A stretch of 64,000 bases of DNA from Diabrotica undecimpunctata (Eukaryota; Arthropoda; Insecta; Coleoptera; Chrysomelidae). Both the position numbers and the translations under genes were made by a program. Within the stretch, counting starts at the first letter, position 1, and every line of letters starts with the position of its first letter. This document shows, piece by piece, positions 42,061 to 53,587 of this stretch. The notes under the pieces are model-generated. The model saw only the letters and a list, made by a program, of their open reading frames with translations, made no database searches and had not been told where the DNA came from. The DNA lies in assembly GCF_040954645.1 (NCBI RefSeq), contig NC_092811.1, positions 82,407,063-82,471,062 on the forward strand, in the 5' to 3' direction.

Positions 42061-44212
42061 ATATATATATATACAAGGATTTCCACAGTTTTCACTGTAT
42101 TCCTTCACTCAACCGTTTTCTCCAATTTATCCTGTTTAGTCAGTCCCCTTCCTGTAGGTTTCTTCTACTTATTGCTTCGTCCACTTCATCTCTGAAAGAT
42201 CTTCGGGGTCGGCCTCTCTTTCTTCTTCCTATCGGGCTCCACTCTGTTATTCTATTTATCCACCGATTTTGGTCTGCTCTTCTGAAATGTCCGTACCAGG
42301 TTAACCTCTTCTGTTCGATGTAGTCTATTATGTCGGAGTTCATTCCCATTCTCCTCTTAATCTCCATGTCATTTATTCTATCTCTTCTTGTTACTCTGGA
42401 GCTTCTCCTTAGGAATTCCATCTCTGTTGCTCTTATTTTGTTTTTGGTTTTCTTAGTCTATTTTTTATATCTTCCTCCGTTGTTCCTTTGTTTGATATTA
42501 TGAAACCTAAATAATTGTACTTGTCTGTTCCTTTGATTTGTTTACCTTCGTCTATTTCCAGCTGTTTTATTTCTGTATTCTCCGTTGTTAGGTATTCAGT
42601 TTTCTTTAGGTTTATTTCCATCCCATTCTTTGTATATTCCTGCTCCAGTTTTCTCATCATAAAACTGAGGTCAACCTCGTCTTTTGCGATCACTATTTGG
42701 TCGTCGGCAAAACTTAGCGTATATAGATATTCGTTCCTTACTGGTATACCCATTCCTTTGCACTTTCTTTTCCATGGTTTTAAGGTTTTTTCCAGGAATA
42801 TTTTGAACAGGGTGGGGGATGTGGAGCAACCCTGTAGTAGTCCCTTTGTCGTCTTAAATGGACTGCATATTCTATTGCCCGTTTTGATAGCTACTTCGTT
42901 ATTCTTGTAGAGTGCTTTTACCGCGTTTATTAATCTTCGTGGAACTTCCATGTCTTCCATTGCTTCCCATAGCTTGGTTCTAGGTATTGAGTCATATGCC
43001 TTCTTAAGATCAACAAAAGCCAGATGGACGGATCTATTTTTGGCCATTCTTTTTTCTATTAGTTGTTCGACCGTGTAAATGTGATCTAAGCATGCTTTCC
43101 CCGCTGTGAAAACCTGCCTGGTCTTCTCCGATTTTATCTTGTATTTATATTTCTAATTTTTCCTTTATGGTCTTTCCATACAGTCTGCCTATAGACGATA
43201 TAATGATGATTCCCCGATAGTTTTTGCAGTTTTTTCTATTCCCTTTCTTGTATATTGATATATTGATATATGCTTGGGTCCATTCTGCCGGTAAGTCTTC
43301 TCCATTCAGTGCTCTCTCAAACATTTTATGCATCATACGGAATAACTTTTCTGATCCGTTTTTTATCAATTCATTTGGTATTCCGCCGGGACCTTCTGCT
43401 TTTTTGTTCTTTAGAGTTTTGATCAGCTCTTTTTACCTCAGCTAGGCTTAATTCGATTTCGTCCTGTGTGTAGATTTCTATTCCGTCTATTTCTGATTCT
43501 TTGAATTCGGGGCGGTCTTCGGTTAGCAATTTTTTATAGTATTCTTGCCTTTCGTTTTCTTTGATTTGACCGATCTTGATTTTCTCTGTCTTATTTCTTT
43601 GGAGCGACTTTAGAAACGCCATGACTCTGAATTTCTCGTTCCTCCTATGTGCTGTTCTATCTCTGTGCATGTTTTTTCCCATCTTTCATTTTTTTCATTT
43701 GCCACTTTTCTTTTCACTTCTTTATTTTTTTTCCTGTATAGTTCCAAGTCCTCATAGTTTTTTGTGTTCAGCTATTTTATATGGAGTTCTTTTTTCTCTT
43801 TTATGCATGTTAGTGTGTCTTCGGTTAATTTCGTAGTTTGCTGGGTGTATTTTTGGTCCACTTCTCCAAGAGCTTCTAGGGCTGCTGTCTTCATGCAGGT
43901 TTTTTGGTGTTCGTATGTTTGTTCTAATGATTCTAACCGAAACTCTTCTAGCTTTTGGTCCAATCTTCGCTTATATAGGGCTTTTATTGAGTCTTCTTCT
44001 AAAAAATTGATTTTGAATTTCTTTTCTTATGTTGAGCACGTATTTACAGGTGTAGCCGGAGCTGTAACTTGGTCAGACTCTCCCTGGATCGGTTTCTGTT
44101 GGGTCCATATGAAGGAGAATTCCATCCAAGAGATTAATAGTTTGTGATCTGTGCCTCATTCTGCGCCTCGCTTTACTCTCACGTCTTTTATTTTTATCAT
44201 GAATGAATGATG
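42061..44212 (-). mobile_element. LINE nested in the Jockey element, CATATG duplication
   Basis: Flanked by CATATG at 42055-42060 and 44213-44218. Joining the flanks restores the Jockey frame across TYA-VKAHPTF. The 3' tail is a short (AT)n at 42061-42074. The 5' end is truncated within the endonuclease (SQTINLLDGI-type DHKLL region near 44130). Confidence 0.9.
42140..44150 (-). pseudogene. Nested LINE ORF2: endonuclease tail, RT and C-terminus
   Basis: From 44150: the end of an endonuclease, a basic linker (43963-43772), then a frame with KTEKIKIGQIKENERQEYY (43682-43371). The RT has NGEDLPAEWTQAYINI and CKNYRGIIIISSIGRLYGK near 43190, FVDLKKAYDSIPRTKLWEAM near 43000, TKGLLQGCSTSPTLF near 42840 and the catalytic SFADDQIVIAKDE near 42700. 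The C-terminus is EMEFLRRSSRVTRRDRIND, then GRRKRGRPRRSFRDEVDEAI near 42200. There are about five frame breaks. The catalytic residues are intact. Confidence 0.85.
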
Positions 44213-44238
44213 CATATGTTAAAAACAAGTACATTTTT

Positions 44239-45490
44239 CTAAAATTTAAAGGTGATTAGGGTTAAACATTGTAGACTTCTAATAGGGCTAGTAAAAAATG
44301 CTCCTGCAGCTATTCTTAGTGCTGTATTTTGTATGACTTCTAATTGCGCAAGTACAGTCTTCTTTGAAGATGAGTATACAACTGGTCCATAATCGAGTTT
44401 TGATCGTACTAGTGATTTGTAAATATGAATCAGACTTTTAAAATCTGAGCCCCAATTACGATTGCACAGTGTTCGCATTAAATTAAGAACAGATTGGCAA
44501 TATTGCTTAATTTGCATAATATGGTATTTCCAAGATAGTTTCTTATCAAAGATCATTCCTAAAAATTTTAAGTGCTCCACATAAGTTAAGTTATTTCCAT
44601 ATAACTGAAGATCTGGATTTGTAGAGTGCCGTTTTTTTTTAATAAAATACATTTGGTTTTAGTTGTACAAAATTGCAAACCCCCAGCTTTTGACCAGTTT
44701 TCAAGGTGATTTATTGCACATTGTAAGTTTTTCTATATAAAAAAAATATTTTTCCTCTTGAATATATAACCAAATCATCAACGTAAATCTCGCCTTAACA
44801 AGTTTTGGACAGTTTTCTAAGATTTTGTGTATAGCTACTAAGAATAGTGTTGAACTAATAACGGATCCTTGAGGTGTTCCATTTGTTTGATCTTTAGGGC
44901 TGGATATTATACCATTTATCTTATCTTTAAATTGTATTTTGTTAAGAAAATTATGAATAAAATATAACGTGTTACCTTTGAGATCCCAATGACTAAGTGT
45001 GTTAAGAATGTCGTATCTCCAAGCCATATCAAAGGCTTTTGCTATATCGAAAAAGACAGCAAGACATTTCTGTCCATTTGCAAATGATTTATATATTTCC
45101 GACTCCAGGTCTATTAAATTATCTATGGTGCATCTGTTCCTGCTAAAGCCGCTTGGTTCATTGATTATTCATTTATTATTATTCAAAAACTATCTTAGTC
45201 TATAATCTACCATTTTTTTTTAAGATTTTGCACATTGTATTGGTAAGAGAAATTGGCATATGTGAATTAGGATCAGTTCGTGATTTATTTGGTTAAGTAA
45301 TGGAATTATTATCGCCTGCGTTCATTTTGTGGAAAACTCATTATTTGTCCAAATTCTGTTGAATAGGTTAAGAAGATATTTTTTTCCATTATCTGGTAGA
45401 TTTTGTAAGAAACTAACTAGAATATCGTCTGGTCCTGGGGCCGATCTTTTGCTGGTATTTAAAGATTGATTGAGCTCTTCAATGCAATTT
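44239..45490 (-). pseudogene. Jockey-like reverse transcriptase (5'-truncated)
   Basis: From 45490: EELNQSLNTSKRSAPGPDDI. A region near 45110 is damaged. Then FFDIAKAFDMAWRYDILNTL (motif A), QTNGTPQGSVISSTLFLVAI near 44880, and a mutated YADD box near 44780 that reads FTLMIWLYI after a shift. The thumb at 44652-44239 carries LTYVEHLKFLGMIFDKKLSW and IYKSLVRSKLDYGPVVY, ending SPIRSLQCL where the nested LINE intervenes. Confidence 0.87.
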
Positions 45491-46105
45491 TTTTTATCTT
45501 TTTATCAAAAATTTGATAATTACAAGTCAAAAAAATTGCACACACACAAAATAGTACCTCTAATTTTATTCATTGTCATACAACTGTCCTCTTACTGTAA
45601 AAATTTCAATAAATTAACACACATTTCTAAAATATATCTCTTGAATAAATATAAATAACTTTTAATAATTTAAATAATATAAAACATCACTTTCATTTAA
45701 CAAACAATCACAAATACTTTACTATTATTTCATTTGTTGACATCTATCCCCTCAAGAAACATTCTCGTCAATTTTCAGACAGTTACAACATTAACCAAAG
45801 ATCACCCAACATCAGCAATACAGCATAGTTTGAACTATGTATCACGAATCAATAACTAAAAATTCTTGTACCGTAATGTAAGTAGTATTTTGTTTGTTAC
45901 TAATTTATTACAATTCAATAGTTTATCTCTTACCAATTTGTGGGTTTTCACTTCGTCTGCTAAATCAATTTTATGCATATTAATAAACACAGACATGTAA
46001 TATTGGCATAATTACTATAACTGTTTTGATCTTTATTTTTATAAAACAGCACCATAATATGGGTTTTTTTATAATTTCAGCATTTAATTTATTTTGTACC
46101 GTTTG
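45491..46105. other. No gene recognised
   Basis: AT-rich, no supported coding content. Confidence 0.5.
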
Positions 46106-46147
46106 CCCTGAAGATGCTTTGCAAAGTGTAGAAATCGAAACCGGTCG
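46106..46147 (+). ncRNA. Hammerhead-like motif, diverged
   Basis: Contains CTGAAGA (a CUGANGA box), a CTTTGCAAAG inner hairpin, and ATCGAAACCGGTC. GAAA is followed by the palindrome ACCGGT, which would give a 6-bp dimeric stem III, and cleavage would follow the GGTC. Stem II does not close neatly next to the core, so activity is doubtful. Confidence 0.35.
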
Positions 46148-46226
46148 TTTTGGTAGTAAAATTAAATTGATTATGAGTAAGTCTTATTTTATTTCTTTTG
46201 CCTATTTTGAAGGTGTTTTATTCAAA

Positions 46227-47121
46227 ACTAGCTGACCTGGCTGACTTCGTACCGCCTTATAATTAAATAATGTGTCTAAAAAATTAACAAGAAGTAAAAC
46301 CAAAAAAACACTTAAAGATATTAGGCATAAAAAAAGTTAAATCAATTTAGGTAATGCTTTCTGATAAAATATTTTTTCCCCTTAAATAAATATACAAAGA
46401 TGACGGTTTTCCGACACGCGAATGATTACCCATGCCAAAAAAAGGGAAATTCTAAGTTAGTTCCGCAAACTTCCAATAGTTAGTTTTGTGATTTGTTTAT
46501 TGTTATTCTAGAAGTCGAAAGCACAGGAAATTTTAAATTTTTAAAATAAAATGGTACGTTCATTTGAAATCATCATTAGACGCGGAATCAAGACATCCAG
46601 TCTTTTGTATTTTTCCTTGATGATCATTTCATCGCACAGTCAAGGCTGATTAATGTTAAGCGGCATAATGACAACTGATCCCTATTTAAATTGTAAATTG
46701 TTAGAATGAATTCAAAAACTCTGTATGATAATTGACTACGTCATTCTGATGTATAACTGTTTCGACTGATTTAAATAAAAACAACTTTCTTAACATTAAT
46801 ATGGTTTTAAAAAAATAGAAGTTAGTAATAGAAGGGTGAAAATTAAGGGCTATTGTATTTCTTAATGCACATCGTAAAAAAATACAAATAAAAAATTTTG
46901 TCCAAAAATTAAAAAAACTGTTTGGGATGGACCACTCTTACTCCTTATGGGTATTAAAAATAGATCACGACCGATTCTCATACCTATCAAATATAAATTA
47001 ATATAAAATTTCATCAAAATCGGTGAAGCAGTTTCGGAGGAGTATGGCAACTAACTCTGTGACATTAATATGGCTATTAAAAAATAGAAATAAGTAATAA
47101 AAGAGTGAAAATTAAAGACCG
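46227..47121 (+). repeat. Insect-type interspersed repeat with internal 267-bp repetition
   Basis: Opens with ACTAGCTGACCTGGCTGACT and carries AATCGGTGAAGCAGTTTCGG then GAGTATGGCAACTAACTCTG near 47020-47060. I recall these phrases as recurrent in many insect genomes but cannot assign the family. ATTAATATGG followed by an A-rich TAGAAGT stretch at 46795-46850 recurs at 47062-47115, so about one and a quarter units of a 267-bp repeat are present. Confidence 0.6.
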
Positions 47122-48009
47122 CCTAATTTTAGCAAAACCAAGACCAAGACTAACCGTGCAAGACTTAAGCAAGAACGAGACTAAGCCTGCGAGACTCTTC
47201 CGTCTTGCACTTAGGACTGAGTATGGTTTTAGCGAGTATATTAGTTCGGGAATATGCTTAAAGACTCTATGAGACCCAAAAAAATATGTAATAAAAATTT
47301 GAAAAACTGGAGTTACGCGCATTACAAACAATACCATAAACATACATACCGAATCAAAATATTCATTAAAAAAACACATTTGTACAATGTAACACAACGT
47401 AAAAATAAAATATTTTGTACATTCTTTTCCAGCAGACGACTTCTTCGCTCTAAAATTAATTGTCCATATTTTGAGAATAGCCGCCCTCTAATCATAAAAA
47501 TATTCTTCTTGCATAGCGACGCCGACAGTAATATCGTATCGATATTTTTTAAAATATGTCACCCTAGCTAATAAAAAATATAATTGTTACGGACACCCAC
47601 TTAATCTTTCAATTTTTTCCCATTATAATTTAGTCAGTAGGAATCTAAATAAACAAATCTTATCGGCCTAAGACTATAAATTGTTTCTGCTGAGTGTGCG
47701 ATGAGATCCTCCGGTTAAACAAAATTTGCTGAAAGAGCGCGGCTAATATTCAAAAGTAACGAGAGAAATTAATAACAGATAATGTCGCCTACCGTGTAAA
47801 CAAAATACCTAAGTATTTAGAATACCGAAGTAACGATATATAATTCTCGGTTTGTTATTAGATACTTAGGGTATTGGATAGTAACGAACATAAAGTAACT
47901 AGTAGTATAGTAGTTACTTTTTCGACATCACTTAACTTCATTCCCAATTGAGCTTTCCATTGAGTCTAATGTAATAATTGTTTTTTATCTAATCCTTGTT
48001 GTTCCCGGA

Positions 48010-48321
48010 GTGATAAGTTTACAATTTGACATGAGGGACAAAGATTCAAATAGTTCTAGTCGAAGTAGTGAGCGTTGGAGTTATAGATCTAAAAGACCTA
48101 AAAGCAAATTTTTAGTTTTTCGAAATAATTCATGCATCCCATTCGAAATGGCTTTGTGTAAATTGTGCCTACATAGAAAGGTTGAAATGAGAATGATTAA
48201 TAGAAACACGTCAGATTTAAGAAAGCATCTAATATCTTTTCACAAAAAGGAATTACAAATATTTCTTCCTGAACAACCAATATTCGGTGGAGATATCACA
48301 GGCTTTTTAATAACCGCTTGA
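48010..48321 (+). CDS. BED-type zinc-finger protein fragment (hAT N-terminus)
   Basis: Open frame of 103 residues. After a serine-rich, basic leader (RSSERWSYRSKRPKSKFLVF), residues 45-80 form a BED finger: ALCKLCL (C-x2-C), then DLRKHLISFHKKEL (H-x4-H with the typical hydrophobic L). BED fingers bind transposon ends and stand at the N-terminus of hAT transposases. No catalytic domain follows. An in-frame ATG at 48031 is an equally good start. It may still be translated as a short DNA-binding protein, but I have no evidence for that. Confidence 0.65.
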   Translation: MISLQFDMRDKDSNSSSRSSERWSYRSKRPKSKFLVFRNNSCIPFEMALCKLCLHRKVEMRMINRNTSDLRKHLISFHKKELQIFLPEQPIFGGDITGFLITA

Positions 48322-48744
48322 AAAAGTGGACTTATTACCTAATGTAAAAAATAAACTTATTACCTTATTACCAATTACATATATTATGTACCTACTACTT
48401 TATTTTGGTAAATTAATGTATTTATTAAATAGGATCTCCTTATTTTAAAATAACTTCTTTTGATTACCATTGCTTTTTTAACTATTCCTTATTTTTTCAA
48501 GTTAGTTTTTTATATAAAAGTAGAGTATTTTTACTCTACTTTTACCTTTATTTTGCTTTAATAAGTGGATTATAGTTTGTTATCTTATCACCTAAAAAAT
48601 CTGTGGCCTTGATACATGTATGTGGATTTTTTTAAAATACAGGCATGCTTATGTCATAAGTTTGTTTTTTTTTGTTTTAACCATGCTTTAGCACATGTAA
48701 GCTTAGTAAATGCAAAGATCTATTAAGAAACAGATTGACTTCCG

Positions 48745-48826
48745 TGGGGCCTGGTAGATAGCTGAGTTAGTTAGAGCATAGGCACGAATCGCTTAGATCG
48801 TGGCTTCAAACCCCACCCGGTGTCAG
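48745..48826 (+). repeat. tRNA-like sequence with Pol III A and B boxes (SINE head or tRNA relic)
   Basis: The A box TAGCTGAGTTAGTTAGAGC (48759-48777) and the B box GGCTTCAAACC (48792-48802) have near-consensus form and spacing. A 5-bp anticodon-type stem TAGGC/GCTTA encloses ACGAATC, which would place GAA (Phe) at the anticodon, but position 33 is C, not T. The T stem has a mismatch and no acceptor stem forms. It is therefore a SINE head or decayed tRNA rather than a working tRNA gene. Confidence 0.6.
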
Positions 48827-49112
48827 TTGTTTAGACATTTATTAATTTGGTTAGTCTTTATTATGGCTATGTCAATTCAAGCTTAAAATTTACTTACTTT
48901 GTTACGTTGTTCTAAGATCTAAAGTAACGTTTAATAAATAGCAATAGGCTAATGGGAAACTGCAAGACTTGCTGCGACCAAGACCAAGACCAAGATCAAG
49001 ACCGGGAGTGCAATACCAAGACCAAGACCAAGACCAGGTGTATTGGCGCAAGACCAAGACCAAAACTGTCTAAGTCTCGTCTAGTTCTTGCATTTGTGCA
49101 ACACTAGTACAA

Positions 49113-49504
49113 ACATTTCGGCGATTCGTTTTATTAATATGGATTATTGACGGTGGTTTTAAATGTTTAAAAATTCCATACCATTTGTACACGGCCAGTA
49201 TTTAGAAATCGGATTATAGTGTAAAGTCCTTAACAATTTACTTAAATTTTGTATTTATAAATAGATGAGTTTTCCAAGTCGTGCCTGTCAATTTTTTTTA
49301 AAAAAGATAAATAACCCAAAAAATATAATTTTTTTACATTTATTACTGTTACAAAATATGTGCAAACTGTAACGCAAAATTTCAAAAATGCATATAACAA
49401 TACTAAAAGTTATTATAACACTTCAAAATTTATAACAAAACTCCAAGCATATACATTTGGTCGGGTGTGGTCGGTATGGTATACGATGTATATATGGTAA
49501 CGAT
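49113..49504. other. No gene recognised
   Basis: AT-rich spacer, nothing supported. Confidence 0.5.
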
Positions 49505-49905
49505 GGATAAAGGAATTTCAGGGTTTAGTGCTTCAGGGAATGTACCGCACAGCTCTGAAAAATTTACTAATATAGATTTTGTCACTGAACAAGACACTTA
49601 AACTCCAGTCATCGTTGACTGAAAATCTTGATGAACCAGCACTGGTACAACTCTTCATGAACACAATCATTGGGGAGCTTGCAAGCGCTAACGAGACTTG
49701 TGTCAAAACGTCTCAGCCTAAACTTAAGCGGGACTTATGAAAATCCATTACCTGGGAGTTCGAAAACGAATGTTGTACCAAATTATTCTCCAAAATCCAC
49801 TGAGAGTATGTCTCATTTCAAAGACATTTTGAAATCTGTATCACCTCTTCCAAAATCATTTATTAATGATAAACCAAATCCAAAAAATTCCCGAAATTAA
49901 CACTT
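49505..49905 (+). pseudogene. Possible pogo/Tigger-like transposase C-terminal remnant
   Basis: The frame from 49505 reads DKGISGFSASGNVPHSSEKF, then TNIDFVTEQDT before a stop. This matches the GF-TGI-P-N--F---DF pattern at the C-terminal end of pogo/Tigger transposases. The frame 49670-49900 ends ILKSVSPLPKS and NDKPNPKNSR, like the proline-basic tail of that family. The catalytic domain is absent. Recognition is by pattern only. Confidence 0.45.
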
Positions 49906-50480
49906 AGTAATCATGACTATACCAACTTTCATTAAGCGATGCAGGGCGTATAAACAAAGATAAATTTAACAGATTATTGTTAAAGATGTTCCAAATGAGT
50001 CTACTCGTTCCGATAAGTAACAGTATAATTATGACACTTTATTAAGTGTTTATTGCATAGTATATAAATTATTTTTATCGCTGAATACATAGTAAGTAAA
50101 AAAATAATCCGATTTATAAAATTAATGAATATTTTATGCATACATGCAAGTAACAGTTCTTCAAGAATATTTAAAAACTAACCGAAATGTCCATCTTTAT
50201 TTCGTTACTGCCGACGTCGTCGGAACTCATACAGGTTCGGACACGATTTAATTTCGGTATTATATTTCGGTATTGAAATTTTGTAATTTGAATCGATTTG
50301 TGACTATACTTTTAGTCATATTGATGGTTAAAGGACAATAAATTAATTTATGCTGTTAATGTTGAATGAGCAATTATTTGTGGTGCGATTTAAAACTATT
50401 TAAGTATATATTTTTATTTGTATAACGACCCTATCTATACGTGATTGTGATTACTGTAACAATAACCACGGATTTCAATA
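49906..50480. other. No gene recognised
   Basis: AT-rich; upstream flank of the next transposase. Confidence 0.5.
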
Positions 50481-50487
50481 ACTGATA

Positions 50488-51200
50488 TTGAAACCAAAAA
50501 TGTCCTCCACTGATTCTGCTGATGAATTGGTTGAAAATACATGGAGTCCTCCTCGAAAACGAAGTAAAAGAAGCCCTCTTAGCGTTGAAGTTAAAGAAAT
50601 CATTTTAAATGTTTTTAAATGTGAAAGACAAGAAAATATCGGGTTAGTGGTTGAAGATATTGTGAAAAAAGTGGCTAATAAAGTTGGAGTTTGTGATAGA
50701 AGTGTGTTTACGGTGATAAAGGAATACAAAACGAATCATCAACTCGCTGGACCAAAAGTATGTCTGACCCGGAAAAAGAAGTTTGACAAAATTGATGATT
50801 TTGACAAAAGTTCCATTAGAAGACTGTTTCATAATTCTTTTATGAGCAACGAAATACCCACCGTTGATAAGGTTTTAAAGAAGGTGAACGATGACCCTGA
50901 TTTGCCAAATTTTTCAAAAACCACATTTTACCGAATATTGAAAAAACTTAATTTTCAATATAACCGTAGGGGAAGAAACGCTTTTTTACTAGATAGAGAC
51001 GACATTGTGATGTGGCGAAGTAAATATCTTCAAAAGATAAGAGCTTATAGAGAGTAGAAGCGGAAAATATATTATCTGGATGAGACATGGTTGAACGCTG
51101 GCCATACAAAGTCTAAAATATGGGTAGACACTACAGTAAAACATCAACACAAGCTTTTTTGGATGGATTAACAACGGGATTAAAAAATCCTTCAGGTAAT
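50488..51200 (+). pseudogene. IS630/Tc1-like DDE transposase, N-terminal half
   Basis: Insect-type transposase related to the one at 11690-13640. The open frame from the ATG at 50500 (189 residues at 50488-51057) holds VEVKEIILNVFKCERQE, an HTH region with KVGVCDRSVFTVIKEYK, and PNFSKTTFYRILKKLNFQYN. After one stop at 51055 the same frame continues YYLDETWLNAGHTKSKIWVD with the first catalytic Asp, then TTGLKNPSG. A GT at the SG codon may be a splice donor; a TTTTTTGCAG acceptor-like site lies near 51472, but no downstream catalytic exon is seen. It is truncated beside a (TA)n tract. Confidence 0.85.
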
Positions 51201-51270
51201 TTATTACATTATTCAGTGCTCATAAAGTTTACCATACATATTTTTGCTTATAATTTTTTATAAATTTATA

Positions 51271-51277
<7 letters not shown>

Positions 51278-51348
<71 letters not shown>
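51278..51348. repeat. (TA)n microsatellite
   Basis: About 70 bases of alternating TA just downstream of the truncated transposase. Confidence 0.97.
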
Positions 51349-51354
<6 letters not shown>

Positions 51355-52447
51355 TATTTCAACATTATTGAGTAATGAGTATTTTTTTGTTATTATTATT
51401 ATGAAACTTTTTAGAATTGTACAAACAACTAAATATAGTTAAAATTAAAAAATAAAACTTATATTTTTTGCAGGCACTGTACATAAAATTGTTGGCAAAA
51501 AAATAAATTCCTGGGTTTTTCGCCCTGTATAAATGGTTCCTATTATCGGATATCAACTAAAACAATCAGGTTCTTTGTCGAGCACTTTTGCAAAAGATAA
51601 AGATTTGCAAAAGATTTGCATAAAGATAATATATATTCCGACTAAACAAAAAGATAATCCCAAATGCGGCCCTGTTGCAGGCCTACACGTGGTAATGTTT
51701 ACATCTCCCTGCATCGGTTAATGAATTTTACTATAGTACCTCTATGAAAATGGTTTTGGAAAAAACAAAAAAGAAAAAAGAAATTAGGGATTTAAAAGCC
51801 AAACGTAAACTAAAAAAAAATTAAACAGGATCTAAATGTCGTGCCGAATATGAAGCTCAAAATGTTGAAGAGTGAAAAAAGTAAACAGTTAAAAATTTAA
51901 AATAAATCTGTAACAATAACACACTGAAAACTTTGTTTTCAAAATAAATCTCAAATAAAATTTGGTACATTCAAACGCAAGGCTACAAATAAAGGAAGGT
52001 GTCGACAATTCCAATTATAGTGTGAGTGTTTTCACAAAAGACGTAACTAATATAGAATAAACACATGACTGTATTCCAAACGCCATTTTACACCGTTTTG
52101 TGGCCATTGACGACTTTGTTATTCACAGTAACCTCCAAAACATAAGGACAGCCCAAATACTAAACACAGAGATTATCTGTCAACGTAGTAAAAAAAGAGG
52201 AACAGTAGGCGGTACTGTAAACTAACGCGCAGATTCCTACTATTTTTTCTGTATTTTTAAAAGTTAAATATTATATTTAAAATTAAATAAAGTTATTTTA
52301 TTTTTTGTTTATTATTTATATTTTAAAAAATTCAAGAAATAATTGTTTGCTCCTAACGCCACCTTTTAAAGTATTAACAAAGCATACGTTGTTTACTTCT
52401 GACAAACCACAAATTCATACCAAATATTAAATTATCCCAGAAGTAGT
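51349..52447. other. No gene recognised
   Basis: Several short frames without motif. A hairpin AGAAGTAGTTT...AAACTACTTCT at 52440-52471 marks the left border of the gypsy fragment. Confidence 0.45.
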
Positions 52448-52536
52448 TTGAATGTTCTCAAACTACTTCTTTTTTTTTCGTCAATGGACTTTTCCTATGT
52501 CGGATAAATCCTATGTGGAATAAATCTTTCGTAACA

Positions 52537-53564
52537 CTTAGCCTGGAGGACATTTTGGAGTCAAAAGAACACTGGCCAGAGTTCGAGACAAATTTTACTG
52601 GATCAATTGTCGCCGAGATGTAGAAGATTGGTGTAGCAAATGCGATTTATGTAATGGTAAAAAAGGCCCTAGAATAAGAAGTCGTAGTAAAATGGCACAA
52701 TATCTTTCCGGAGAGCCTTTTGAACGACTTGCAGTGGATATTCTTGGTCCACTTCCGATGACAGAGAGGGGAAACAAGTACTTAATGGTAGCAATGGATT
52801 ATTTTTCATTTATAACACACGTCGTATTAAGACATGGAGTTCATTTAGAGTTACATTCTGATCAAGGACGAAATTTTGAATCAGAATTATGGCAAGAATT
52901 AATGAAAATCTTGGGTATTAGGAAAACTCGCACTACGCCTCTCCATCCTCAATCAGACGGAATGGTCGAAAGACATAATAGAACTGTTTGTCAATACCTT
53001 TCAATGTTTGTCTCTGATAATCAAAAAGATTGGGATAGTTTAATTCCTCTATTCTTGTTAGCCTATAGAAGTTCCGAACATGAACCAACTGGTTATTCTC
53101 CATCAATGATGATCACCGGAAGCGAAATGAAGCTTCCTCGAGATCTTTTTTTCGGAAGATTGCCTCCCTGCGAAGAAGAACGTTCATTTCCGACCTACAT
53201 TGAAAATTTGAAAGAAAAATTAGAAAAAGTCTACGAATTTGCTCGTAAAAGTTTGAAGCTTCAAAGTGATAAAGCTAAGGCCAGGCTCGACATGCATGCT
53301 ACTGGTACAACTTTCGCAAGAGATGATCCAGTATGGTTATACAATCCCACACGTAAGAAAGGACCTTGTCCGAAACTTCAACGAAACTGGGAAGGCCCGT
53401 ATACCGTCTTGCAGAAAATAAATGATCTAATCTATCGCATCCAGTTTTCAGCTAGAAGTAAACCCAAGGTAGTTCATATCGAGAGACTAGCTCCATACCA
53501 TGGAACTGATCCACCCCGTTGGCTTCAATGGATTCCCGATAGTCCAGTTATTCGAGGCGAATAA
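52537..53564 (+). pseudogene. Ty3/gypsy integrase, internally deleted
   Basis: Inserts LTR cDNA into chromosomes. An N-terminal zinc region GGHFGVKRTLARVRDKFYW, then WCSKCDLCNGKKGP, reaches 52660 with one extra base near 52546. The open frame 52692-53564 holds FERLAVDILGPLP (first Asp), LELHSDQGRNFES (second Asp) and HPQSDGMVERHNRT (Glu). Between MDYFS and THVVLRHG about 20 residues usual in the family are missing without a frame change. The C-terminus has DDPVWLYNPTRKKGPCPKL, WEGPYTVLQKI and VVHIERLAPYHG, a GPY/F-type domain. The stop at 53562 sits just before the purine tract. All three catalytic residues are present. Confidence 0.9.
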
Positions 53565-53587
53565 CTATAAAGGAGGAAGCAGTGTTA

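Larger units (their letters stand above)
40786..45490 (-). mobile_element. Jockey-like LINE interrupted by another LINE
   Basis: RT (45490-44240) and RNase H plus C-terminus (42055-41070) belong to one minus-strand Jockey element, split by the LINE at 42061-44212. The 3' hairpin ATAACCC-AAAGT-GGTTGATG lies at 40811-40830, followed by AATAAAATAAAAAAAA at the tail. The 5' end is truncated within the RT near 45490. Confidence 0.85.
47122..49112 (+). mobile_element. hAT derivative with BED finger and CCAAGA repeats
   Basis: Both ends are rich in AAGACCAAGACC-type repeats (47133-47152; 48980-49060). The right end reads, inverted, TAGTGTTGCACAAATGCAAG, a plausible hAT terminus. A matching left terminus is not visible. 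Only the N-terminal BED-finger part of a transposase remains, so the element looks internally deleted and nonautonomous. Confidence 0.6.

Noticed and set aside
42515..42910. 131-residue plus-strand frame
   Set aside because: Shadow of the nested LINE reverse transcriptase on the opposite strand.
48745..48826. Functional tRNA-Phe gene
   Set aside because: No acceptor stem, C at position 33 and a T-stem mismatch.
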